DNA of 64,000 bases from Salegentibacter sp. (GTDB lineage: Bacteria; Bacteroidota; Bacteroidia; Flavobacteriales; Flavobacteriaceae): positions 3,350,514 to 3,414,513 of the forward strand of contig CP051246.1 of NCBI GenBank assembly GCA_017795085.1. Reading direction: 5' to 3'. Positions 37,751 to 45,173 of this stretch are shown here, one piece after another. The notes under the pieces were generated by a model. It made no database searches, was not told the origin of the DNA, and worked only from the letters and a program-made list of their open reading frames with translations. The position numbers were made by a program, and so were the translations under genes. Numbering within the stretch: position 1 is the stretch's first letter; every line of letters begins with the position of its first letter.

Positions 37751-38176
37751 ATGAAAAAGTTTCTCGCCTTAATCGGCATTTGTACCTTATTATTTTCCTG
37801 CGGGAAAAATGTTTCTAAAGATGCTACCGATCTTCAGGAAAAAAGTGGAAAATACAGCCTTCTTGAGATGGATGGTAATGATATTTCAGGTGAAAATTTC
37901 ACATTTGAACTAGATGCAGCCAATCAGCGTTTGTCAGGTAAAACCGGTTGTAATAATTTTGTAGCTTCTTACGAAGTGGAAGAGGATGGCAGCCTTAAAT
38001 TTAACCCACCCCTGGGAACAAAAATGTACTGTGAAGGGCAAATGGAATATGAAGAAACCTTCGGGGAAATTGTTCCAAAAATTGTGAAAGTTGAAATATC
38101 AGCAGAAGAATTAGTGTTTTTATCTAAAGCTAACAAAACACTGCTAAAACTTCAAAAACAACAAGCAAGTGAGTAA
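37751..38176 (+). CDS. META-domain lipoprotein
   Basis: A 141-residue lipoprotein (IGICTLLFSCGKN, lipobox Cys about 17). The body is a META/HslJ domain: YSLLEMDGNDISG, SGKTGCNNFVASYEV, KMYCEGQMEYEETF, with the C-x-N type turn GCNNF. HslJ-type proteins relate to heat shock and novobiocin resistance in E. coli; the role here is unknown. It is inserted between sufS and sufE; its stop is overlapped by the GTG of sufE. It is the second lipoprotein gene in the operon. Confidence 0.88.
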   Translation: MKKFLALIGICTLLFSCGKNVSKDATDLQEKSGKYSLLEMDGNDISGENFTFELDAANQRLSGKTGCNNFVASYEVEEDGSLKFNPPLGTKMYCEGQMEYEETFGEIVPKIVKVEISAEELVFLSKANKTLLKLQKQQASE

Positions 38177-38594
38177 TATAAAAGAAATTCAGGAAGAGGT
38201 TGTAGACGAGTTTTCTATGTTTGACGACTGGATGCAGCGTTATGAATACATGATTGAACTCGGAAAATCGCTTCCGCTAATAGACGATAAATATAAAATT
38301 GACGAAAACCTTATCAAAGGTTGCCAAAGTAAAGTGTGGGTTCACGCTGAACTTGATGACGATAAATTGGTTTTCACCGCCGATAGCGATGCGATTATCA
38401 CCAAAGGAATTGTTGCGATTTTAATTCGTGTTTTTTCCAATCAGCATCCTTCAGCAATTATTGAAGCTGATACGCACTTTATTGATGAAATTGGCCTAAA
38501 AGAGCATCTCTCTCCTACCCGTGCTAACGGATTGGTGAGTATGATCAAGCAATTGAAAATGTATGCCGTGGCATACCAAACACAGCTCAATTAA
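38169..38594 (+). CDS. sufE: sulfur acceptor SufE
   Basis: Accepts persulfide sulfur from SufS and delivers it to SufB. It has 141 residues; the reactive Cys is in IKGCQSKVWVHAEL (about 56). MFDDWMQRYEYMIELGKSLP is the usual N-terminal helix. The start is a GTG (MSNIKEIQEEVVDEFS) that overlaps the META gene stop by 8 nt; it is preferred to the internal ATG because IQEEVVDEFSMFDDW is conserved in SufE of relatives. Confidence 0.94.
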   Translation: MSNIKEIQEEVVDEFSMFDDWMQRYEYMIELGKSLPLIDDKYKIDENLIKGCQSKVWVHAELDDDKLVFTADSDAIITKGIVAILIRVFSNQHPSAIIEADTHFIDEIGLKEHLSPTRANGLVSMIKQLKMYAVAYQTQLN

Positions 38595-38694
38595 GATGGA
38601 ACCGGCATGATGCCGGCCACAAAAAACAAGCAACACACCGGGCTATGAATATTGGCCTGACATAAATTCCCGCACTGGGAACAAAATTGAACAG

Positions 38695-39018
38695 ATGGAA
38701 CAGGAAATAGATACCCAGGAACTGGGCGAACAAATAGTTAGGGTGCTTAAAACCATCTATGACCCCGAAATTCCCGTAGATATCTACGAGTTGGGGTTGA
38801 TTTATGATGTGATGGTGAACACCGATTCTGAAGTAAAGATTTTAATGACACTTACCACGCCCAATTGTCCCGTGGCCGAATCCCTTCCGCAGGAAGTAGA
38901 AGAAAAAGTAAAATCTATAGACACGGTAAAAGACGCTGAAGTAGAAATCACTTTCGACCCGCCGTGGACACAAGAATTAATGAGCGAAGAAGCGAGACTG
39001 GAATTGGGGTTATTATAG
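38695..39018 (+). CDS. sufT: SUF system assembly protein, MIP18/DUF59 family (SufT)
   Basis: A 107-residue cytoplasmic protein. It has the DUF59 pattern LKTIYDPEIPVDIYELGLIYDV, then LTTPNCPVAESLP with the conserved Cys, and ITFDPPWTQELMSEEARLELGLL at the end. In Firmicutes and Bacteroidota these act as late-stage cluster maturation factors next to suf genes. It follows sufE by 100 nt. Confidence 0.9.
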   Translation: MEQEIDTQELGEQIVRVLKTIYDPEIPVDIYELGLIYDVMVNTDSEVKILMTLTTPNCPVAESLPQEVEEKVKSIDTVKDAEVEITFDPPWTQELMSEEARLELGLL

Positions 39019-39101
39019 GCCTCTTAGCCTCCGAAGGGAGAATCACCTCCCACTCTCAAAAAGTCATAAAACAAATAACTTTTAACCCTTAACTTCATTC
39101 A

Positions 39102-39614
39102 ATGGCTGAAGAAATTGTAAATCGCGTAGCGCAAAGCAAACTCGTGACTTTTAATCTGGAAAACCATTATCCCGAAGGAGAACGAGTGGTTTTTGATGTT
39201 AAAGACTGGTTATTGGAAGGCTTTGTGCTTCGGGAAAAAGACTTTAGGAAAGAAGCGCAAAAGCATAACTGGGAAGCTTATACCGGAAAATTTGTAGCAC
39301 TCACCTGCTCCAGCGATGCAATTATCCCGGCCTGGGCTTATATGTTGCTAGCTACCTACCTACAGCCCTATGCAAAAAAAGTAGTTAGTGGAGACCTGGA
39401 AACCCTGGAAACCGTACTCTATACAGAAGTTATTCAAAAATTGGATGTAAGTGAGTTAAAAGATAAACCGGTAATTGTAAAAGGCTGTGCTCACAAACCG
39501 GTTCCAAAAAATGCATATTTGCTCTTGATTGAGAAATTACAACCGGTAGTAAAAACATTAATGTACGGCGAGGCTTGTTCCTCGGTCCCGCTTTATAAAA
39601 AACCTAAAAATTAA
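39102..39614 (+). CDS. DUF2480 family protein
   Basis: A 170-residue soluble protein of a family found in Bacteroidota, usually next to suf genes. FVALTCSSDAIIPAWAYMLLATYL and VIVKGCAHKPVPKNAYLLLIEKLQP are conserved-looking; three cysteines (in TCSS, GCAH, ACSS) could bind metal or a cluster. Function unknown; the context suggests a link to iron-sulfur biology. A strong terminator follows immediately. Confidence 0.88.
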   Translation: MAEEIVNRVAQSKLVTFNLENHYPEGERVVFDVKDWLLEGFVLREKDFRKEAQKHNWEAYTGKFVALTCSSDAIIPAWAYMLLATYLQPYAKKVVSGDLETLETVLYTEVIQKLDVSELKDKPVIVKGCAHKPVPKNAYLLLIEKLQPVVKTLMYGEACSSVPLYKKPKN

Positions 39615-39636
39615 AAGCCAAAACTGGCTTTTTTTT
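39613..39636 (+). terminator. intrinsic terminator at the end of the suf operon
   Basis: AAAAGCCA (39613-39620), AAAC loop, TGGCTTTT followed by more T. It begins at the DUF2480 stop codon, so it ends the transcript before the DUF3078 gene. Confidence 0.9.
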
Positions 39637-39686
39637 ACTTTTACATACTAATCAACCGGAGCTGGCAGCTCTAAAAAATTATTATC

Positions 39687-40580
39687 ATGAAAAAATGCCT
39701 ATGTCTTTTAGCGCTTTTTTGCGCATCTTTTGTAAATGCCCAGGAAGAAAATGAAGAAAAACAGCCCGAGGGATGGAGTTCCGAAGGAAATATTTCACTT
39801 CTTTTTAACCAATCGGCTTTTAATGCCGAATGGACCGGTGGAGGAACTTCCAATATTGCCGGAAACCTCTTATTCAATTATGATTTTAACTATTTAAAAG
39901 ACAATTTTACCTGGGAAAACAAAATCCTGGTAGATTATGGTTTAACCCGTCAACGGGGCGATAATTTTCCCCGAAAAACCAGTGACCGTTTAGAACTAAA
40001 TTCCATTGCTGGAAAACAGGTTCAGGACTCCAATTGGTTTTATTCCCTGTTTCTTAATTTTCGTACACAGGTAACCAAAGGTTATAAATTTAGCGAAGAT
40101 GCAGAGACCGGTGAAACCATACGTACAGAGTACACTAATTTCTTTTCACCTGCCTATCTACAATTTGGTCCCGGTATGCTTTGGAAAAAAAGTGAAAACT
40201 TTTATGTAAATATTGCCCCTGCCACCGGCCGGCTAATCTTTGTAGATTCTGACTTCACCACCGGCCCCGATTACACCAATGGTGATTATTTTGGGATAGA
40301 TGAAGGGAAGTCCTCTCGCTTTGAACTGGGTACTTCAGTTTCGGCTTATGCAAAGTTCGATATCGTTAAAAATGTAAGAATGGAAAACTTATTAAACCTT
40401 TACTCCAACTATCTCGAGGAAGCACAAAATGTAGATATTGATTATACTATGAATATGAAGATGAAGATTAACGATTACCTCTCTACCAACTTGATTTTTC
40501 AGGCTATTTATGATGATAATGCCGTAAAAGGTTTCCAAATAAGGGAAGTTTTTGGTCTCGGCTTTAATTATTCATTTTAG
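39687..40580 (+). CDS. DUF3078 family outer-membrane beta-barrel protein
   Basis: A 297-residue exported protein with a signal peptide (MKKCLCLLALFCASFVNAQ). Alternating aromatic beta-strands run to a C-terminal FGLGFNYSF, the terminal Phe of an outer-membrane barrel. FNQSAFNAEWTGGGTSNIAGN is the DUF3078 signature. It is separated from the suf operon by a terminator. Function unknown. Confidence 0.87.
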   Translation: MKKCLCLLALFCASFVNAQEENEEKQPEGWSSEGNISLLFNQSAFNAEWTGGGTSNIAGNLLFNYDFNYLKDNFTWENKILVDYGLTRQRGDNFPRKTSDRLELNSIAGKQVQDSNWFYSLFLNFRTQVTKGYKFSEDAETGETIRTEYTNFFSPAYLQFGPGMLWKKSENFYVNIAPATGRLIFVDSDFTTGPDYTNGDYFGIDEGKSSRFELGTSVSAYAKFDIVKNVRMENLLNLYSNYLEEAQNVDIDYTMNMKMKINDYLSTNLIFQAIYDDNAVKGFQIREVFGLGFNYSF

Positions 40581-40616
40581 AATAATTTCTAAGTTTATTT
40601 ATTAATTTCAGTTATT

Positions 40617-40649
40617 AACCCTTGCAGGGTTTTAAACCCTGCAAGGGTT
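40617..40649 (+). terminator. long hairpin downstream of the DUF3078 gene
   Basis: AACCCTTGCAGGGTTT (40617-40632) and AAACCCTGCAAGGGTT (40634-40649) form a perfect 16-bp inverted repeat with almost no spacer. It lies 37 nt after the stop codon and is followed by T-rich sequence. Confidence 0.7.
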
Positions 40650-40726
40650 GTTGATTTTAAGCCCAAATTGCGTTAAAATTATGTTGAAAGCCGTGCAACT
40701 CAACAGATTGATTTTCCACTTTTATG

Positions 40727-40734
40727 TACCTTTG
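40727..40734 (+). promoter_or_regulatory. hflX promoter -7 box
   Basis: TACCTTTG is a perfect TAnnTTTG box ending 5 nt before the hflX ATG, the same spacing as for mfd and uvrC. The nearest TTG upstream gives a 16-nt spacer, shorter than usual. Confidence 0.7.
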
Positions 40735-40739
40735 TAGTT

Positions 40740-41960
40740 ATGCTTGAAAAAACCGATCTAACACACGAGAAAGCCGTTTTAATTGGTATTGTTACCCAAC
40801 ATCAGGATGAAGAAAAATTAAAAGAATATCTTGATGAGCTGGAGTTTTTAACCTATACCGCCGGAGGTGAAGTTTCTAAACGCTTCAGCCAAAAACTGGA
40901 TACCCCCAACCCGAAAACCTTTATTGGTTCAGGAAAAATGAACGATGTTCGGGATTTTGTTCAGGAAAATGAGATTGGTACTGCTATTTTTGATGATGAG
41001 CTTTCCCCCGCCCAACAAAAAAACATCGAAAAAATATTAAAATGTAAGGTGCTGGACAGAACTACACTTATCCTGGATATTTTTGCCCAACGCGCCCAGA
41101 CCAGTTATGCCCGTACCCAGGTTGAACTTGCTCAATATGAATATTTATTACCACGCCTTGCCGGGATGTGGACCCACCTTGAACGCCAACGTGGAGGTAT
41201 TGGGATGCGCGGCCCGGGGGAAACCGAAATTGAAACCGACCGTAGGATTGTACGCGATAAAATTGCTTTGCTGAAGAAGAAGCTCGCCACCATCGATAAA
41301 CAAATGGAGGTTCAACGCGGAAATCGTGGACAATTGGTTCGTGTGGCTTTGGTAGGTTATACCAACGTAGGAAAATCTACTTTGATGAATACCATAAGCA
41401 AAAGTGAGGTTTTTGCCGAAAATAAGCTTTTTGCCACTTTAGATACCACCGTAAGAAAAGTGGTTATCCGCAACCTGCCGTTTTTACTTACCGATACTGT
41501 AGGATTTATAAGGAAACTGCCCACGCAACTGGTAGAATCTTTTAAATCCACTTTAGATGAAGTACGCGAAGCCGATTTACTATTGCACGTGGTAGATATT
41601 TCCCATCCTAATTTTGAAGAACATATTGAGTCGGTAAACCAAATTATGAGTGAGATTAAGAGCAATGATAAGCCTACCCTTATGGTCTTCAATAAAATTG
41701 ACCAATACGAACCGGTAAAAATAGACGAAGACGATTTAATTACCGAGAAAACCAAAGAACACTACAGCCTGAAAGACTGGAAACAAACCTGGATGAACCG
41801 CATGGGCGATAATGTGTTATTTATTTCGGCTTTAAACAAAGAGAACATGGAAGACTTCCGCAGAAAAGTTTACGAAGCTGTACGCCAAATCCATATCACC
41901 CGTTTTCCCTATAACAATTTCCTTTACCCGGAATATGATAAATATGGGGAAGAGAAATAG
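40740..41960 (+). CDS. hflX: ribosome-associated GTPase HflX
   Basis: HflX splits stalled or stress-damaged ribosomes. It has 406 residues: an N-terminal HflX domain (GSGKMNDVRDFV, FDDELSPAQQKNIEK), the linker RGGIGMRGPGETEIETDRR, then the G domain with G1 GYTNVGKSTL (about 203), G2 TTV, G3 DTVGF (about 257) and G4 NKID (about 322). The gene has its own promoter and appears monocistronic. Confidence 0.96.
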   Translation: MLEKTDLTHEKAVLIGIVTQHQDEEKLKEYLDELEFLTYTAGGEVSKRFSQKLDTPNPKTFIGSGKMNDVRDFVQENEIGTAIFDDELSPAQQKNIEKILKCKVLDRTTLILDIFAQRAQTSYARTQVELAQYEYLLPRLAGMWTHLERQRGGIGMRGPGETEIETDRRIVRDKIALLKKKLATIDKQMEVQRGNRGQLVRVALVGYTNVGKSTLMNTISKSEVFAENKLFATLDTTVRKVVIRNLPFLLTDTVGFIRKLPTQLVESFKSTLDEVREADLLLHVVDISHPNFEEHIESVNQIMSEIKSNDKPTLMVFNKIDQYEPVKIDEDDLITEKTKEHYSLKDWKQTWMNRMGDNVLFISALNKENMEDFRRKVYEAVRQIHITRFPYNNFLYPEYDKYGEEK

Positions 41961-42134
41961 TAAAAGCCTCCTATAACTCCCAAAGGGGGGGAACTCATCT
42001 GTAAAAACATCCCAGGGCGTAATATTTAGTAAAGTACCGATCCCGGGGATAAATCCACTAGCTATTTACTTATCGAGCTTTTCCTTATTTTAAAAAAGTG
42101 TTAGATTCATGCAATAAGAATCAAAAACTCACTG

Positions 42135-42179
42135 AATCAACAAAAATTCCTCAAGGATATTGAGGAATTTTTGTTGATT
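42135..42179. repeat. 19-bp perfect inverted repeat
   Basis: The left arm is 42135-42153 (AATCAACAAAAATTCCTCA), the loop 42154-42160, and the right arm 42161-42179 its exact reverse complement. It lies between hflX and the next gene, 36 nt before that gene's start. A terminator for hflX or a structured leader of the next gene are both possible. Confidence 0.7.
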
Positions 42180-42215
42180 TCCCGTAACTTAGAGTCAAAC
42201 CAAGACTTAAAAATC

Positions 42216-42950
42216 ATGAAAAAACTACTCCTTTTACCAATGCTGTTTTATTTTTGCCTGCTTTCGGCACAAATAGAACTGGAAGGTTCCTGGAAACTTA
42301 TTGAAAAAGACGGGGAAGTGGTAAACGACCGTGAAGTGATCAAAATTATACAGGATAATTATTTTGCGTTGGGCAGCAAAGAAATCGGCTCAAACAAGTT
42401 CTTGGGCGCTGCCGGAGGTGAATTTAGCGTGGAAGGCGAAACCCTCACCGAAATCAGGGATTTTGATACTTATGATAAAAGTGAAATTGGCGTAACCCAC
42501 GAATATAATATCATCTGGCAGAACGATGATAAAATTGAAATTTCAGATGGATTGGAAATCAAAATCTGGGAACGTGTTTCTCCCAAACACGATGAACTTA
42601 CCCGCACTTGGGTAATTACCGGTCGTGAACGTGATGGGAAAATGAACACCATGATGCCTGGAGACCGCAGAACGGTGAAAATTTTAAGTGGAAATCGCTT
42701 TCAGTGGATTGCCTTTAACTCGGGTAGCAAAGAATTTATGGGTACCGGTGGCGGTACTTACACCACGGAAGATGGAAAATATACTGAAAATATTGAGTTC
42801 TTTTCCCGGGATAACAGCCGCGTTGGCGCCAGCCTTGAATTTGAATACGAAGTAAAAGACGGACAATGGCATCACAAGGGCAAAAGCTCTAAAGGTGATA
42901 ATATTTACGAAATATGGTCTCCGCTGGAAGAAGCTTATCAGAAAAAATAA
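42216..42950 (+). CDS. secreted protein with two tandem lipocalin-like repeats
   Basis: The protein is 244 residues from the ATG at 42216, with a signal peptide (MKKLLLLPMLFYFCLLSAQ). The mature part is an internal duplication: EGSWKLIEKDG...NYFALGSKEIGSNKFLGAAGGEFSVEG...EYNIIW...IWERV, then TRTWVITGRERDG...NRFQWIAFNSGSKEFMGTGGGTYTTEDG...FEYEVKDGQWHHKG...IWSP. Both halves share the order W, N-x-F, G-G-x-(F/Y)-x(4)-G and I-W. This is the look of DUF4488-like secreted proteins of flavobacteria. An upstream in-frame start (42171) lies inside the 19-bp hairpin and is rejected. Ligand unknown. Confidence 0.8.
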   Translation: MKKLLLLPMLFYFCLLSAQIELEGSWKLIEKDGEVVNDREVIKIIQDNYFALGSKEIGSNKFLGAAGGEFSVEGETLTEIRDFDTYDKSEIGVTHEYNIIWQNDDKIEISDGLEIKIWERVSPKHDELTRTWVITGRERDGKMNTMMPGDRRTVKILSGNRFQWIAFNSGSKEFMGTGGGTYTTEDGKYTENIEFFSRDNSRVGASLEFEYEVKDGQWHHKGKSSKGDNIYEIWSPLEEAYQKK

Positions 42951-43210
42951 GAATATCAGGATACTTTTCCCCTTTCTATACGAAAAGAATTTCACGAAAA
43001 TCAATAACCTGATGAGCCTGCCCAAAAAGTATATCGGAAAAAATTTTCTCGTTCGAAACAAGTCTCGAGGTATTAAACTTACTGGCACAAATAAATTAAC
43101 TGAATATTGCGCATTGTGGCCTTGCCCTGACTTGACTAAGGTTTAGGGTTTTAAACAAATGCCAGTTAATGGATACATCAGGTTTAAAAATTATATGATT
43201 GTCCACTTGA

Positions 43211-43640
43211 ATACCTAAGCTTAGCTTTTATCACCTTGAGCGCAGTCGCAAGGTTAAACAAAAACGTCTCGACTGCGCTATCATTGACAGAATTTTATAA
43301 TCAACTGAATTATAGTGATTTCTCCAGGGCTTCATGATTTTTTTAACGCAAAACAAAACTTATACTGCGGAAAAAGATTTCAAAGCGCTGCTTTGTAACG
43401 TCAATATCCATATTTTTTATGGGGTCTACCAATGACGTATTTATATAAGTATCTTATAATTAGGTTTTATATCAAATTCGATCGGAGTCGATAACCAGCT
43501 AAATCTCGACTCCGATCGATGATAAAAAATGGTATAAACGTCACTTTTGATTGAATAAAACTTGCAAAATTTGGAGGCTCGACGTAACAATTTTAGTTCA
43601 AATTTGTTTTTTTAGGTGCTTTACCAGACAAGCATAAAAA
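43211..43640 (+). repeat. split copy A of an approximately 130-bp repeat
   Basis: Part one (43211-43290) and part two (43586-43640) match, in order, the reverse complement of one continuous stretch at 59965-60092. The best block is 28 identical bases, 43250-43277 against 60025-60052; others are ATACCTAAGCTTAG and CCAGACAAGCAT. About 300 nt of unrelated DNA separate the two parts in this copy. The element contains its own dyad GCGCAGTCG...CGACTGCGC. Confidence 0.8.
43478..43519. repeat. 14-bp perfect inverted repeat inside the split repeat
   Basis: TCGATCGGAGTCGA (43478-43491) and TCGACTCCGATCGA (43506-43519) with a 14-nt loop. It lies in the extra DNA that splits repeat copy A and may be the core of a small insert. 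Confidence 0.7.
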
Positions 43641-43652
43641 ATAAATAGAAAA

Positions 43653-44333
43653 TTATCGGGTACCGGTTATTCTTATATTATCAATATCGTAGGTAGTGAT
43701 TTTATCTGGGGCGCTACCTAAATACCGGAAACCTACATGGATTTTATTTTCGAAGCAAGAAATATCTATTGCTGAAGGCTCATACCGCAATCCGTAATGA
43801 TTGGTGGATCCTACTGGAATATTTGCGCTCAGCGGAAGCCAAATAGCGGTTTTCAGATTCCCGGTAAAGTCTTCGGAAATAAAAACATCTAAAATTGTAG
43901 TATTATCATAAGAAGCCATAATATCAAAAGAGAGTACTATAGAAATGTAGTTGCTTAAATCAATGGGCGGACTTACCAACCAGACTTCCAAAAGCTTTTC
44001 TTCTGAATTAAAAGCTGAAATCCTAATATATCGATCGCCGTCAAAAGTGCCGGTTTCAAACCGGGCTTCCCCGCCATTTAAATTGATATTACTCCAAGCT
44101 TCATTTTCTAATTTTGTCTGACTGGTAACTGCAGAAAAAATCTCTTCAATGATGACTTCATTACCAGCTGAAGTATTTTCCCCGCACTGTAAAAAATCAG
44201 GATCGCAGCGTTCTTCCTGAAAACTTATATTTTCAACCGAATTAATAGCCAACACAAAATAATCGTCATAAAAATTACGAGAAAGAACCCCTTTGTCCAA
44301 TCCTGGAAAATATGTTAAAAACGGGCTGGGCAC
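43653..44333 (-). pseudogene. choice-of-anchor J / DUF5689-type protein, 5'-truncated
   Basis: The frame encodes a C-terminal choice-of-anchor J jelly-roll domain: ENEAWSNINLNGGEARFETG, LEVWLVSPPIDLSNY, LSFDIMASYDNTTILDVFIS, KIHVGFRYLG, ending TTYDIDNIRITG. Before it is the tail of another domain (GVLSRNFYDDYFVLAINSV). There is no signal peptide; the only start in frame is a GTG at 44333 just after an in-frame stop, and the sequence upstream belongs to a different gene remnant on the opposite strand. I infer loss of the N-terminal half by a rearrangement. Intact relatives are secreted and sit near a TonB-dependent receptor, as here. Confidence 0.7.
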
Positions 44334-44591
44334 ACTGGCTTATCGCGATAGCTGGAACCTATTTGATTAAATTATACTAAGTGGCAGGTTTTTAGAAGAA
44401 GATTATTCAACCTACCAGTTTTATAAAGCCGGTATTTTCAACAAGAACTATTTGATTACCCCAAGCGGACAATATCGCGGTTATCCAATCCGAAGTTATG
44501 GCTATGGAGGCTACGCCGGTGGCTACAGCGATCATTTTCCGGTGTATGTTTTTCTGGTAAAAAAAACCCTCACCCTCGCCTCTCCCTAAGG
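44306..44591 (+). pseudogene. secreted endonuclease/exonuclease/phosphatase family protein, 3' remnant
   Basis: Reading plus, the codons give KNGLGTLAYRDSWNLFD, a TAA, then IILSGRFLEEDYSTYQFYKAG, NKNYLITPSGQYRGYP and GGYSDHFPVYVFLVK. This is the C-terminus of the flavobacterial endonuclease/exonuclease/phosphatase family; the SDHFPV motif holds its catalytic Asp-His. The TAA replaces what should be CAA (Gln), a single-base nonsense change. The 5' three quarters of the gene are absent; the sequence runs directly into the truncated choice-of-anchor J gene on the other strand. Confidence 0.7.
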
Positions 44592-44597
44592 GAGAGG
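44579..44597. repeat. short palindrome CCTCTCCCT / AGGGAGAGG
   Basis: A 9-bp dyad with a 1-nt centre, preceded by CCCTCACCCTCG, at the end of the endonuclease remnant. Related GC-rich arms (CTCCCCTTCCTGCGGGAGGGG) appear at about 54160-54182. Such elements recur between genes of flavobacteria. Confidence 0.5.
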
Positions 44598-44637
44598 AAC
44601 TCTCTTCAATCTTCGTTAGAGCGAATATTTTGAAAAA

Positions 44638-45078
44638 CTAAAACCAGGCGTTCCAAGGAATTCGGCTTAGTATTAAAATTAATGCGATTGTATAAAAAAT
44701 CGCTAATAATTTAAATTTGGGTTTTGAGGTAAGTTTCTTTTTATGTTTTGAATATCCAATGGTAATAAGTGCCACGGCAATAATCATAACAAGCGGATGT
44801 TCTACATTATAAAGACGCAGAGTAGGATCTTTCATCACTCCGCCCATTCCAACTTCGCTGAACATCTTAAAATAAGGCGCCGTAAAATAAAGTACAATTC
44901 CTATAAGTAGCTGAATATGGGATGTTATAAGGCTAAAAAGGGCAATTCTAAAATGGCCTGCCCCATATTCTTTATTAGAAGCATAGCCCACAATAGCACT
45001 AACCGAAGCAATCAATAAAATAATAAGAACAAGATAAGCCCAGTAGGAATGGATAAACTGGATAATTTGATAAACCAT
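44638..45078 (-). CDS. four-helix integral membrane protein
   Basis: A 146-residue protein from the ATG at 45078 (MVYQIIQFIHSYWAYLV). It has four hydrophobic helices (about 12-32, 47-68, 88-106, 122-142) with His residues in the first (HSYW), second (SHIQLLIG) and third (HPLVMII), a pattern seen in small haem- or copper-related membrane proteins such as the cytochrome B561/CopD-like set in Bacteroidota. Binding is not proven. The in-frame extension to 45129 contains the likely promoter (TATCTTTA) and is rejected. Confidence 0.75.
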   Translation of the reverse strand: MVYQIIQFIHSYWAYLVLIILLIASVSAIVGYASNKEYGAGHFRIALFSLITSHIQLLIGIVLYFTAPYFKMFSEVGMGGVMKDPTLRLYNVEHPLVMIIAVALITIGYSKHKKKLTSKPKFKLLAIFYTIALILILSRIPWNAWF

Positions 45079-45119
45079 AATAATTTCTTTTTGGCCGCAT
45101 AAAGATACGGTTTTAAATA

Positions 45120-45150
45120 AAAAAACCACCCCGGAAAATGGGGTGGTTTT
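45120..45150 (-). terminator. terminator of the TonB-dependent receptor gene
   Basis: A perfect 12-bp stem, AAAAACCACCCC / GGGGTGGTTTTT, with a 7-nt loop. It begins 24 nt after the receptor stop codon on the minus strand and continues into T's. Confidence 0.9.
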
Positions 45151-45173
45151 TAGGAAAAATGTTATTTCTAATA

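Larger units (their letters stand above)
42951..43652. other. 700-nt gene-free region of repeats
   Basis: No supported gene. It holds the split repeat copy A (43211-43290 and 43586-43640), a 14-bp inverted repeat (43478-43519) and, at 42951-43200, sequence without recognisable features. Short open frames here are not family-like. Confidence 0.6.

Noticed and set aside
42895..43146. 83-codon open frame on the plus strand, and a 134-codon one opposite (42684-43088)
   Set aside because: Both overlap the end of the duplicated-domain secreted protein gene or repeat-rich DNA and have no family-like features.
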